64,000 nucleotides of DNA from Methylophaga lonarensis MPL. Its GTDB lineage: Bacteria > Pseudomonadota > Gammaproteobacteria > Nitrosococcales > Methylophagaceae. Shown in pieces: positions 8,300 through 16,362 of this stretch. Under the pieces are notes generated by a model. It saw nothing but the letters and a program-made list of their open reading frames with translations, was not told the origin of the DNA and ran no database searches. Every line of letters starts with the position of its first letter. The stretch's first letter is position 1. The position numbers were made by a program, and so were the translations under genes. Where the stretch lies: the NCBI RefSeq assembly GCF_000349205.1, contig NZ_APHR01000037.1, positions 25,657-89,656 on the forward strand, written 5' to 3'.

Positions 8300-9109
8300 T
8301 CAGCTTTTTTGTTTGAGAAGCTGTTTTAACTCTGCAATCTGGTTAGCCAAGTCCTGCAAAGTCAGTTCATTTTGCATGGCTTCTGCTCGCTCTTCAGCGC
8401 GTTCTTGTTCCATCACATTCACCACGATGCCGATCAGCATATTCAGAAAAGCAAAGGCATTCAGAAAAATAAAGCTGAGGTAGAAAATCCAGCTAAAAGG
8501 ATAGACCTCCATGGTTTCGTACATGACGCCAGTCCAGCTTTCAAAGGTCATCACGCGAAATAAAGTCAGCATTGCAACCGCGATGTCGCCCCACAAATGC
8601 TCGTTGATACTGGCGAAAAATGTTGTACCAACAGCAGCGTAGATGTAAACAATGATAAACATCAGCAGTGCGACATAACCCAGTTGGGGCAGAGCACGTA
8701 TCAGAGAATTGAGTAATAGCCGTAACTCGGGAATCACCGAGACCATTCGCAGTACACGGAATATTCTGATCAACCTTGCCACATAGGCCATTTCACTATC
8801 CTGAACAGGAATCAAGCTGACGGCGACTATCAGGGTGTCGAAAATATTCCAGCCGCTTTTGAAAAAATCGCGTTTGCGTTGTTCTGCAAAAAAGCGCACC
8901 GAGATTTCGGTTAGAAAAAACAGGGTGATGCCGTAATCGAGAATATCAACCAGAGTCAAAATCTGTTGCGGGATATCGTATGTCTTGGCACCGGTGACCA
9001 GCGCCGAAAAAATAATGACGCCAACCACGACAAGTTCGAACATGCGATCCTGGCGCAACCGCTCAAACCGCGATTGCCATGAGTTGGGGCTCGCTGACAG
9101 TGTGCTCAT
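8300..9109 (-). CDS. Voltage-gated sodium channel-type ion transporter (BacNav family)
   Basis: A 269-residue single-repeat six-helix channel subunit of the NaChBac/NavAb type, expected to assemble as a tetramer in the inner membrane. S4 is recognisable as RLIRIFRVLRM with Arg every third position (about residues 85-105). The pore helix and filter read TFESWTG near residue 186, close to the TLESWS/A filter of characterised sodium channels, with the key Glu kept. The C-terminus after S6 (QERAEERAEAMQNELTLQDL onward) is charged and likely coiled-coil, as in BacNav channels. Such channels are common in marine and alkaliphilic bacteria. Ion selectivity is inferred. Confidence 0.9.
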   Translation of the reverse strand: MSTLSASPNSWQSRFERLRQDRMFELVVVGVIIFSALVTGAKTYDIPQQILTLVDILDYGITLFFLTEISVRFFAEQRKRDFFKSGWNIFDTLIVAVSLIPVQDSEMAYVARLIRIFRVLRMVSVIPELRLLLNSLIRALPQLGYVALLMFIIVYIYAAVGTTFFASINEHLWGDIAVAMLTLFRVMTFESWTGVMYETMEVYPFSWIFYLSFIFLNAFAFLNMLIGIVVNVMEQERAEERAEAMQNELTLQDLANQIAELKQLLKQKS

Positions 9110-9259
9110 TGCCTGCTTCCGTGAAGTTAAAATGACTGGCGATCATAACGATTCCGATCAATCAGGCAAGCCCTGATGACAATGATGAGCGTGAATAGAA
9201 TCGTGAGCAGGACTCTGTCCGCGAGACAGCAGGTCGAATAATTGGAAGGTAGCCTTGGA

Positions 9260-9760
9260 TTAAACCTGGTTTTGTGCTGAGTCTCCCAGATTTTTGATTA
9301 AGCGAATGATAAGTTCTTTATTGCTGGTATTGAGTTTACGAAATACCAGCAGGAACTGTTTTTCGCTGTCTGTGATCTTCATCGTTTCTCCATCGAAACC
9401 ATTGCCATTAGCATGCGCATGGATTACGTCGTTGCTGATTGAGCGATGATGCTTTTCTGAAGCCAGGCGCATCACGATTTCCTGGTTAAGACTCATCTGA
9501 TGATTGTCACTGTGCATCTTCAGGATGGCTTTCAGGTCATCCGGAATTCTGAGGCCAAAAGCCTCTGTATTGTCACTGGGCGGGTTGTTTTTGATGAAGT
9601 TTTCCACCTGCTCATCGCAAAACTCTCGATCGAGGCTGTTTCGCAATTGGAAAAGCGCCTCACTCGTGGTGCTTCTGCTGCTGTGATCAGCCTCACTCTT
9701 GAGCCAGTCGAATAATGTGCCTGGCAAGCGGAGACCAAAGGGGCCTTTGCGTTCGCTCAT
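9260..9760 (-). CDS. Tandem ribbon-helix-helix (Arc-like) transcriptional regulator
   Basis: About 166 residues. Two Arc/MetJ-type ribbon-helix-helix units are visible: GPFGLRLPGTLFDWLKSEA near residue 6 and EAFGLRIPDDLKAILKMHS near residue 66. Each has the beta-strand LRxP pattern and two helices, so one chain may form a complete DNA-binding pair. The C-terminal 60 residues are unlike Arc and of unknown role. The frame opens upstream at 9823 (GTG), but two palindromes at 9800-9828 would then be coding; the ATG at 9760 leaves them as upstream operators, which I prefer. No strong ribosome-binding site supports either start. Targets unknown; autoregulation likely. Confidence 0.75.
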   Translation of the reverse strand: MSERKGPFGLRLPGTLFDWLKSEADHSSRSTTSEALFQLRNSLDREFCDEQVENFIKNNPPSDNTEAFGLRIPDDLKAILKMHSDNHQMSLNQEIVMRLASEKHHRSISNDVIHAHANGNGFDGETMKITDSEKQFLLVFRKLNTSNKELIIRLIKNLGDSAQNQV

Positions 9761-9799
9761 TAAACAGGAGTGTAAACAGTTGTTATTGACATAGTTAGT

Positions 9800-9828
9800 T
9801 ACCACAGGTAGCTTCATTACCACTGGTA
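9800..9828. promoter_or_regulatory. Two TACC-N3-GGTA palindromes, likely RHH operators
   Basis: TACCACAGGTA (9800-9810) and TACCACTGGTA (9818-9828) are near-identical palindromes 18 bp apart, just upstream of the ribbon-helix-helix gene and before the divergent GGDEF-EAL gene. A third inverted repeat, ACTCTG-N8-CAGAGT, follows at 9832-9851. RHH proteins usually bind paired short palindromes. Confidence 0.55.
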
Positions 9829-9934
9829 TTTACTCTGGTCATCATCAGAGTTAAATTCAGCTTAGGAAGTCTGCAAAATCAGACGTGAATCAGCTGTGAA
9901 TACCCTCTGAATGAGGCTTATCAGCTGATGGTTA

Positions 9935-11980
9935 ATGGAGCTTGTTACATTGAGAAACGCACTTCTGGAAGCAGCCTTCAATTGCACCGATGAAGGCATC
10001 ATCATCACGGATGAAGACCAATGTATCCTTGAGGTCAATGAAGCTATTCGTCTGATGACTGGATTCACGCGCGAAGAGTTGCTTGGTAAAAAAGTCCCTT
10101 TCCTAAGTATCGGTGAGAGTGGCGAACTCTTTAGCCAGATCATGGATGATTTAAGGCAAAATGGAATCTGGCAAGGTTGTGTAAATTCCCAGCACAAAAA
10201 CGGTGATGCCAGTCACGCTAACTGCAGTGTCAGGCAGATGGAATTGCAGTCCGGATTATTTTTTATCAGCCATATTAATATTCCAGGCCGACAATCCTTG
10301 GCACAAGCCTCTGACAGATATTGCCAATACCGCAATGAAGCCGCATCCAATCGAACTGTTTTACAGCAGACCTTTGATCAACTGAAACAGACAAACAAAC
10401 ATCAGCTGGCGATTTGTTTTTTCGATCTGGATGATTTCATTAGCGTTAATCAGCAGTACGGAACAGACGCTGGTGAGCATGTACTGGCTGAAATACCCAA
10501 TAGAATCCATCAATTTGCCAAGGTTAGAATGATTCACCGTTATGCCGGTGATGAATTTGTCGTGTTGCTCAGCGACATTCATGATCACGTAGAGTGTGAA
10601 CGAGCACTTGAGCGGATTCAGTCATTGTTATCTGCACCAATCACAACAGTATCTGGCCAATCAGTAGTGATCAGTGCCTCAATCGGCTACACCCTATATC
10701 CCGAAGATACGGATAATCTGGATACTCTGATAAGACACGCTGATCAGGCAATGCTGAATGCCAAAATGGATGGTAAAGGCAAATATTGTCGTTACGATAC
10801 AAGCGAAGCCGTAGAGATTGCTGAAAAAAACCAGCAACGTCGCGAGATTGCCACAGCGATTGATGAAGATCAGCTGGAGCTGTTCTTTCAGCCCAAGATA
10901 AGACTCAGCACCGGTAAGATTTTTGGTTTTGAGGCGTTGATTCGTTGGCGTCACCCTGAGCGTGGGCTGTTGACGCCAGACAAGTTCATCAGTGCCATTT
11001 ACGATACTGATCTGGAAGTCAAGCTTGGCAACTGGGTAATACAACGAGCGCTTGAAACTTTGTCGCAGTGGCAAAATCGCGGTTGGCAATATCAATTGAG
11101 CATCAACCTCTCGGCTGGACATTTGTGTTTTCGTTCTTTTTTTGTTGATTTGGAACAGTTTGCTCACAAATACGCCGATCTGGATTTATCCCGATTACAG
11201 ATAGAAATTCTCGAGAGTAATCGTCTCAGTGATTTGACGCTGATACGCAAGGTCATCAGCAAGCTGGCATCGCATTACGGCATCAGTACCGCACTGGATG
11301 ATTTCGGCACTGGTTATTCATCATTGACACATATCAGAAACCTACCGGTGTCACTGGTGAAAATTGATCAGCTCTTTGTCCGGCAGATGCTGATCAATCC
11401 TGAAGATTGCAAGATCGTAGAGGGCGTGATTGCACTGGCACAATCATTTAACGTAACCGTACTGGCAGAAGGGGTAGAGTCAATCAAACATGGCGAGATC
11501 CTTCTGGCCATGGGCTGCGACCTGGCTCAAGGTTATGCTATTGCCAAACCCATGCCGATGGATTTAATCAACCTGTTTTTGAATGCCTTTCGCGGCATTG
11601 CTGAGTGGACTAGCATGCGCGGAATTCGATCGCAGGGCAGAAACTCCCAACTCAGTCTTTTTTATCACTACACCTGCTTTTGGCTTGAACAACTTGATGT
11701 CGTCATCAATCACGATGAAATCCAAGGACAAACTCCACCGATTCTCAATCCACATCTTTGTCATTGTGGTATTTGGCTTGATCGGGCCAGACAACAAGAT
11801 CTTTTTGATGGTAATACGCTCGCTGCACTAAGCGGCTGGCATGCAGAATTACATCGTCATGGTCAGTCACTTTCCGAGCTGCAACAGCAAGGTAAGATCT
11901 CAGAGAGCCGTCAGCTTTATCTTACTCTGCAACCAAATTTCAACGATATCCTCGAACAAATCCAATCTATCATTCGCTAA
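9935..11980 (+). CDS. PAS-GGDEF-EAL protein with C-terminal CZB zinc-binding domain
   Basis: A 681-residue cytoplasmic c-di-GMP enzyme. Domain order: PAS (about 5-115), GGDEF (about 155-290, motif RYAGDEF, so one Gly is Ala), EAL (about 300-550, with FEALIRWRH, DDFGTGYSS and AEGVES intact, so phosphodiesterase activity is likely). The last 110 residues match a chemoreceptor zinc-binding (CZB) domain: His578, Cys609 in C-x-x-G-x-W-L, and His636-x3-His640. In the diguanylate cyclase DgcZ this domain binds zinc and controls activity. The gene lies directly upstream of the zinc island, suggesting zinc-dependent c-di-GMP control. Start codon chosen by frame; no strong ribosome-binding site. Confidence 0.87.
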   Translation: MELVTLRNALLEAAFNCTDEGIIITDEDQCILEVNEAIRLMTGFTREELLGKKVPFLSIGESGELFSQIMDDLRQNGIWQGCVNSQHKNGDASHANCSVRQMELQSGLFFISHINIPGRQSLAQASDRYCQYRNEAASNRTVLQQTFDQLKQTNKHQLAICFFDLDDFISVNQQYGTDAGEHVLAEIPNRIHQFAKVRMIHRYAGDEFVVLLSDIHDHVECERALERIQSLLSAPITTVSGQSVVISASIGYTLYPEDTDNLDTLIRHADQAMLNAKMDGKGKYCRYDTSEAVEIAEKNQQRREIATAIDEDQLELFFQPKIRLSTGKIFGFEALIRWRHPERGLLTPDKFISAIYDTDLEVKLGNWVIQRALETLSQWQNRGWQYQLSINLSAGHLCFRSFFVDLEQFAHKYADLDLSRLQIEILESNRLSDLTLIRKVISKLASHYGISTALDDFGTGYSSLTHIRNLPVSLVKIDQLFVRQMLINPEDCKIVEGVIALAQSFNVTVLAEGVESIKHGEILLAMGCDLAQGYAIAKPMPMDLINLFLNAFRGIAEWTSMRGIRSQGRNSQLSLFYHYTCFWLEQLDVVINHDEIQGQTPPILNPHLCHCGIWLDRARQQDLFDGNTLAALSGWHAELHRHGQSLSELQQQGKISESRQLYLTLQPNFNDILEQIQSIIR

Positions 11981-12025
11981 AACTGAAACACCATCTTGGC
12001 TGACAGTTCTACTTGCAGATTTAAT

Positions 12026-12038
12026 GATATGATATATC
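12026..12038. promoter_or_regulatory. Candidate Zur box upstream of dksA2
   Basis: GATATGATATATC: palindrome GATAT-N3-ATATC with an AT-rich flank, about 150 bases before the dksA2 start. The exact reverse complement recurs at 15568-15580 before the ABC/TonB operon. The spacing and shape (five-base arms, three-base centre) match the RTTAT-N3-ATAAY style of gammaproteobacterial Zur boxes. Binding is inferred. Confidence 0.6.
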
Positions 12039-12188
12039 CTATAGTTGTTTTAGACGGCCTGCGTCTGTGTGTTCAGGCGTTAACATCACACAGACATAGC
12101 GCTGTATCAAGAGAAGTGGATGAGTATTTCAGTGCGAAGATGCACTGAGTAAACATCATCATTTTTCCACCGAAAGAAGGTGTCACAG

Positions 12189-12602
12189 ATGTTGGATGAA
12201 CAAAGCCTGTTGCAAGCACCAGAAGAGGACTACATGAATGCCGAACAACTGGCGTTTTTTGATGAACTGTTGCTGCGAACCAAACAGGAAACCCAGGAAG
12301 AAATAGAACGGCTTCGACAGGACATGGATATGAGCGGCCAGGTTAGCGATGTCTCAGACAGAGCCACGCTTGAGGAGGAAGCGCAAATCGCCATAAGAAT
12401 TGCAGACAGAAAGCGACAATTGATACCCAAAATTGACGCTGCGCGCAGGCGCATTCAAACCGGTGATTATGGCTATTGTCTTGAAACTGGTGAACCTATT
12501 GGTATTGCCCGGTTGTTGATTCGTCCGACAGCGGAATATTGCACGGACGTTAAACAACTCAATGAAAAAAGAGAACTCAACTATGACCACAAGCAACGAT
12601 AA
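12189..12602 (+). CDS. dksA2: DksA2-like RNA polymerase-binding factor with half zinc finger
   Basis: A DksA/TraR family protein of 137 residues. It has the coiled-coil arms (about 25-90, tip near SDRATLEEE) that enter the RNA polymerase secondary channel, and a C-terminal globular region. In canonical DksA four cysteines hold zinc; here the positions are Cys97, Thr100, Cys118 and Val121, so two ligands are lost. This matches DksA2 of Pseudomonas aeruginosa, a zinc-independent stand-in made during zinc starvation. AGAAGG precedes the ATG at 12189; an in-frame GTG at 12180 is less likely. First gene after a candidate Zur box, and overlaps the next gene. Confidence 0.92.
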   Translation: MLDEQSLLQAPEEDYMNAEQLAFFDELLLRTKQETQEEIERLRQDMDMSGQVSDVSDRATLEEEAQIAIRIADRKRQLIPKIDAARRRIQTGDYGYCLETGEPIGIARLLIRPTAEYCTDVKQLNEKRELNYDHKQR

Positions 12603-13797
12603 ACGCCTGCCGGTGACCGTGCTGTCGGGATTTCTTGGCGCCGGTAAAACCACGGTGCTCAATCACATACTGCACAATCGGCAGGGCCGGCGAGTGGCTG
12701 TTATTGTCAACGATATGAGTGAAATCAACATCGATGCCAAACAAGTCCAAAACGATGTACAGCTCAATCGTGCCGAGGAAAAACTGGTTGAGATGAGCAA
12801 TGGTTGCATTTGCTGCACCTTGCGTGAGGATTTGCTGGTTGAAGTGCGTGCATTGGCGGAAGCAGGCAAATTTGATTATCTGGTCATTGAGTCCACCGGT
12901 ATTTCTGAACCATTACCTGTCGCCGAAACCTTCACCTTTGCAGATGAGGATGGCATCAGTCTGTCAGATGTAGCACGTCTCGATACCATGGTGACTGTGG
13001 TTGATGCAGTCAATTTTCTGCGTGATTACAATGAAGCAAAATACCTGCAAGAAACTGGTGAAAGTCTTGGCGAAGAAGATCAGCGCAGCGTGGCAGATTT
13101 GCTGGTTGATCAGATTGAATTTTGTGATGTGATTTTGCTCAGCAAAACAGATTTATGCAGCCAGACACAACAGGCAGAAGTCTCGGCCATTCTGAAAAGC
13201 CTCAATCCTGAAGCCGAAATCATTGCCATTGATCACGGCAAGGTGCCTCTGGATAAAGTTCTTGGAACGGGAGCTTTTAGTTTCGAACGTGCTGAGCAGG
13301 CTGCGGGTTGGTTAAAGGAAATGCGAGGCGAACATGTGCCTGAAACCGAAGAGTATGGCATTAGCAGTTTTGCCTACATTGCGAGAAGGCCATTTCACCC
13401 ACAAAAGTTCCATGATTTTCTGCATCAAAAATGGCCCTCGGGCAAGCTGATTCGCTCTAAAGGGTATTTCTGGCTGGCCAGTCGACCACAGTTTGCCTGT
13501 CAATGGAATCAGGCGGGTGGTATTGCACGTTATGGTTTTGCTGGAATGTTCTGGAAAGCTGTGCCTGAGGATCGCTGGCCGGAAGATGAGGCTTCACGCG
13601 CGGTCATTTTGGAAAACTGGCAAGAACCATTTGGCGATATGCGTCAGGAGCTGGTGTTTATTGGCCAGAATCTCGATCAGCATTTGATCACCGAGCAACT
13701 GGATCAATGCTTGCTCAGTGATGCCGAATTACTGGCCGGCAAGACGCTGTGGGAAACGATGCCGGATCCATTTCCTGCTTGGGATGAGGTCGCCTGA
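12583..13797 (+). CDS. zigA: CobW/COG0523 GTPase, ZigA/ZNG1-type zinc metallochaperone
   Basis: A G3E-family P-loop GTPase of about 404 residues that delivers zinc to client enzymes when zinc is scarce. Visible motifs: Walker [10 protein letters not shown] (residues 16-24), the metal-binding C-x-C-C in GCICC (Cys75, Cys77, Cys78), ESTGISEP, and SKTD as the guanine-specificity motif. The CobW C-terminal domain has [12 protein letters not shown]. The frame extends to an ATG at 12562; the [17 protein letters not shown] start at 12583 looks more natural. It overlaps dksA2, and its stop overlaps the DUF1826 start (TGATG), so the genes form one operon downstream of the Zur-box candidate. Confidence 0.92.
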   Translation: MTTSNDKRLPVTVLSGFLGAGKTTVLNHILHNRQGRRVAVIVNDMSEINIDAKQVQNDVQLNRAEEKLVEMSNGCICCTLREDLLVEVRALAEAGKFDYLVIESTGISEPLPVAETFTFADEDGISLSDVARLDTMVTVVDAVNFLRDYNEAKYLQETGESLGEEDQRSVADLLVDQIEFCDVILLSKTDLCSQTQQAEVSAILKSLNPEAEIIAIDHGKVPLDKVLGTGAFSFERAEQAAGWLKEMRGEHVPETEEYGISSFAYIARRPFHPQKFHDFLHQKWPSGKLIRSKGYFWLASRPQFACQWNQAGGIARYGFAGMFWKAVPEDRWPEDEASRAVILENWQEPFGDMRQELVFIGQNLDQHLITEQLDQCLLSDAELLAGKTLWETMPDPFPAWDEVA

Positions 13798-14450
13798 TGC
13801 TTGCCGAAAACCAGCCTTATTCTCCGATCAGCGTGTTTGCTGATGAGCCTATGGTGATGACTCGAATTTATGATGCTGAAGTGAATCTGGCCGTCTGGAA
13901 TCGTAGTCTTGCGCGACAAGTTGTGGACTATGCTGAACTGCTTTGCCAGCAATCTGTGGCACTTCAACTTCGAAGCATTGTTGAGCCTGCCAGTACTACG
14001 CAACACCTCATTGATGGATTGCCTGACAAAACGGGGCGTTTGGATTTTGTCAAAGATGTAGCTGGATTGGTCGAGATGTTTGCTGATTTGTTTGAACTGG
14101 AACGCGTCGGAATCAGACTGAGTATTATCGACAATACCATGTGTCCAAGATTTCATACCGATCACTTGCCATGCCGGTTGGTGACCAGCTATGCAGGCGC
14201 TGCCACGCAATGGCTACCGGAAGCGACTGTTGATAGAAGTAAACTTGGCGCTGGTGCCGCAGGCTTGCCCGATCATCTGTCTGGAATCTACTGCGACCCG
14301 GCTATGATCCAGCAACTCAATACGGGTGACGTCGCATTGCTTAAAGGCGATGGCTGGCATGGCAATAGTGGATACGGTATTGTGCATCGATCACCTGCCA
14401 TCAATATTGATGAAAAACGTTTGTTATTAACACTGGATTTTGCTGAGTAA
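13797..14450 (+). CDS. DUF1826 domain protein
   Basis: A 217-residue soluble protein of the DUF1826 family, which is repeatedly found beside zinc-responsive CobW genes; its function is not known. The conserved core is seen here: CPRFHTDHLPCRLVTSYAG (about residues 116-134), then GDVALLKGDGW and GIVHRSPAI near the C-terminus. The H-x-D-H and later HRSP histidine suggest a cupin-like metal site of the H-x-D...H type, but that is my inference. The ATG overlaps the stop of the CobW gene, so it is translationally coupled. Confidence 0.85.
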   Translation: MLAENQPYSPISVFADEPMVMTRIYDAEVNLAVWNRSLARQVVDYAELLCQQSVALQLRSIVEPASTTQHLIDGLPDKTGRLDFVKDVAGLVEMFADLFELERVGIRLSIIDNTMCPRFHTDHLPCRLVTSYAGAATQWLPEATVDRSKLGAGAAGLPDHLSGIYCDPAMIQQLNTGDVALLKGDGWHGNSGYGIVHRSPAINIDEKRLLLTLDFAE

Positions 14451-14472
14451 CTAATAAAGAGGATATGGACCA

Positions 14473-15075
14473 ATGCGAATATCGTTGTTCGTAGCGCTAT
14501 TGCCATTAATGCTGTCTTCTCAGGTCTATGGTCATGGGGATCATCACCACGATCACGGCCATTCCCATTCACATGATGACCATCACAGCCATGCACATGA
14601 TCATCACCATGCTGATGACCACCGACATCATGGCGCTCATGTTCATGGCCTGGCTCATCTTGATGTCATCATCGCAGAAAATCAGCTGATGTTAAGCCTG
14701 CAGTCACCGGCGATGGATATCGTCGGCTTTGAACATCAGCCAGGCGACGCGGCACAGCAAGCTCAGTTAGAACAAGCTCTGAGCAAGCTACAACAGCCTG
14801 ACAATGTTTTTAAGGTCAACAATGGTGCCTGTTCACTGCAACAACTGATCATTAACAATCCGTTTGATACGACGGAAAATCATGCAGATCATGTCGATAT
14901 TGAAGCCGAGTACCTTTTCGACTGTGAAGCTGCCTCATCGATTAGCGTCATTGATATCACTCTGTTCCAGCATTTCCCGGATATCAGTAGCATCAATGTT
15001 CAGCTTGTCACTGATCATGGTCAGCAACAACTCAACTTGACGCCGAACCATTCTCAGATCAGGATCGCGGAATGA
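14473..15075 (+). CDS. zrgA: ZrgA-like His-rich periplasmic zinc-uptake protein (DUF2796)
   Basis: A 200-residue secreted protein: signal peptide (about residues 1-20), then a very His/Asp-rich tract (about 21-57, with runs such as HDHGHSHSHDDHHSHAHD) and a DUF2796 domain containing AHVHGLAHLDVII. ZrgA of Vibrio cholerae is part of the ZrgABCDE zinc-import system, and a similar cluster occurs in Pseudomonas aeruginosa. The His tract probably captures zinc in the periplasm. It overlaps zur by four bases. The matching ABC and DUF3299 genes are about 9 kb downstream, split from it by another operon. Confidence 0.9.
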   Translation: MRISLFVALLPLMLSSQVYGHGDHHHDHGHSHSHDDHHSHAHDHHHADDHRHHGAHVHGLAHLDVIIAENQLMLSLQSPAMDIVGFEHQPGDAAQQAQLEQALSKLQQPDNVFKVNNGACSLQQLIINNPFDTTENHADHVDIEAEYLFDCEAASSISVIDITLFQHFPDISSINVQLVTDHGQQQLNLTPNHSQIRIAE

Positions 15076-15527
15076 CTTCCGCAAAACTTGAAAAAATACT
15101 CCACCAGGCTGAAAAGCAGTGCGCTGACAATGGCGCACGTCTGACCCTTAAGCGCAGACACATTCTGACGATACTGGCAGCTTCCGATTCACCCTTATCG
15201 GCATACGAAATTGCTGATCATTACCGTGAGCAGCACTCTGAAAATATCCCGGTCATGTCGGTGTATCGAATGCTGGATTTCCTGGCACAGAACAATCTGG
15301 TGCACAAACTCAGCTCGACTAATAAGTTTATTGCCTGCGCGCACATCGCCTGTAGTCACTCACATGAGATTCCCCAATTTCTTATTTGCGATAAATGCCA
15401 CCACGTGCGTGAAGTCGGTATCAACCGAGAAGTTATCTCGGCCTTGCAGGAAAGTGTTGGCACCGTGGACTTTCAACTCAATAGTCCACAACTCGAGTTA
15501 CATGGTCTCTGCGAAAACTGTCGATAA
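15072..15527 (+). CDS. zur: Zinc uptake regulator Zur (Fur family)
   Basis: A 151-residue Fur-family repressor. It has a winged-helix N-terminal domain (GARLTLKRRHILTIL, then the recognition helix region NIPVMSVYRMLDFLAQ). The metal-binding C-terminal half shows structural-zinc cysteines in CDKC (Cys106, Cys109) and CENC (Cys147, Cys150), and regulatory-site candidates Cys89, Cys94, His96 and His98. This Cys/His pattern fits Zur better than Fur or PerR. The ATG overlaps the zrgA stop, so Zur is made from the operon it probably represses. The preceding and following operons each carry the same 13-bp palindrome. Confidence 0.92.
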   Translation: MTSAKLEKILHQAEKQCADNGARLTLKRRHILTILAASDSPLSAYEIADHYREQHSENIPVMSVYRMLDFLAQNNLVHKLSSTNKFIACAHIACSHSHEIPQFLICDKCHHVREVGINREVISALQESVGTVDFQLNSPQLELHGLCENCR

Positions 15528-15567
15528 CCTGTTTTGAACAACCTATCGATCCGCTTATCGTAAGAAC

Positions 15568-15580
15568 GATATATCATATC
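15568..15580. promoter_or_regulatory. Candidate Zur box upstream of the ABC/TonB operon
   Basis: GATATATCATATC, the exact reverse complement of the palindrome at 12026-12038, 63 bases before the ATG of the ABC ATPase gene. Two copies in an island encoding Zur make a shared regulator likely. Confidence 0.6.
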
Positions 15581-15642
15581 TTGTTGTTAAGGGTGATAAG
15601 CCATTGTGCGTTTCGAGCCCGACATCAATACAGGAAAGCATC

Positions 15643-16344
15643 ATGTTGGAAGTTAAAAATCTCAGCAAACAGTTTGCTGAGCATACGGCTGTGGACGATA
15701 TCAGCTTTACGGTGAACGCCGGAGAGGTTTTTTGTTTGTTGGGTGCCAATGGTGCTGGTAAAACCACCACATTGAATATGCTACTGGGTTTTGAAATGCC
15801 AAGTGGCGGCAAAGCACTACTGGACGGTGTCGATCTGCTTGCAGATCGTGAGTTAAGAAGAAACAAAATCATGTATGTGCCTGAAAACGTCAATCTTTAT
15901 GACGAGTTCAGTGCTGTCGAGAACATTGCTTATCTGGCAGAGCTTTCCAATACAGCCACCGCAAACGCCGATATCCATGCTGCACTGAAAACGGCTGGGC
16001 TTGCTGAAGAGTTCCATCATCGTTTGGTCGGCGGCTTTTCTAAAGGCATGCGTCAGAAAGTAGCCATTGCCTTTGCCATATTGAAACAAGCTCGATTGGT
16101 TTTGATGGATGAGCCGACATCGGGTTTGGACCCGGTCGCCACACGCGACTTTATTGCCGTTGTGCAGACCCTGAAAGCACAACAGGCTTCGGTGTTGATC
16201 GTCACCCACGATTTGCAGTGCGCACATTTGTTGGCTGATCAGATCGCCATTATGAGCCGGGGGAAAATTATTGATTTGATTGAAAACAAGGGTGTGTCAC
16301 TGGAGCGAATTACCCAGCGATACTTCGACAATTTTGCCGCTTGA
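15643..16344 (+). CDS. ABC-2 type transporter ATPase
   Basis: A 233-residue ABC ATP-binding subunit of the CcmA/NosF type. Motifs: Walker A GANGAGKTT (about residue 33), a degenerate signature GFSKGMRQKVAI, Walker B LVLMDEPTSGLDP and the switch His in VTHD. AGGAAAG precedes the ATG at 15643; the frame extends upstream without homology. It heads an operon with a TonB-dependent receptor and two ABC-2 permeases, so it most likely powers those permeases. The NosF-type class usually works in export or membrane remodelling rather than binding-protein-dependent import, so the direction of transport is open. Confidence 0.9.
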   Translation: MLEVKNLSKQFAEHTAVDDISFTVNAGEVFCLLGANGAGKTTTLNMLLGFEMPSGGKALLDGVDLLADRELRRNKIMYVPENVNLYDEFSAVENIAYLAELSNTATANADIHAALKTAGLAEEFHHRLVGGFSKGMRQKVAIAFAILKQARLVLMDEPTSGLDPVATRDFIAVVQTLKAQQASVLIVTHDLQCAHLLADQIAIMSRGKIIDLIENKGVSLERITQRYFDNFAA

Positions 16345-16362
16345 GCAAGGAATACTTACAGA

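Noticed and set aside
9504..9686. Plus-strand frames inside the RHH regulator
   Set aside because: Mirror reading of a real gene with coherent domains on the other strand.
14288..14596. Minus-strand open frame rich in His and Asp
   Set aside because: It is the reverse reading of the His-rich start of zrgA and the end of DUF1826; no ribosome-binding site.
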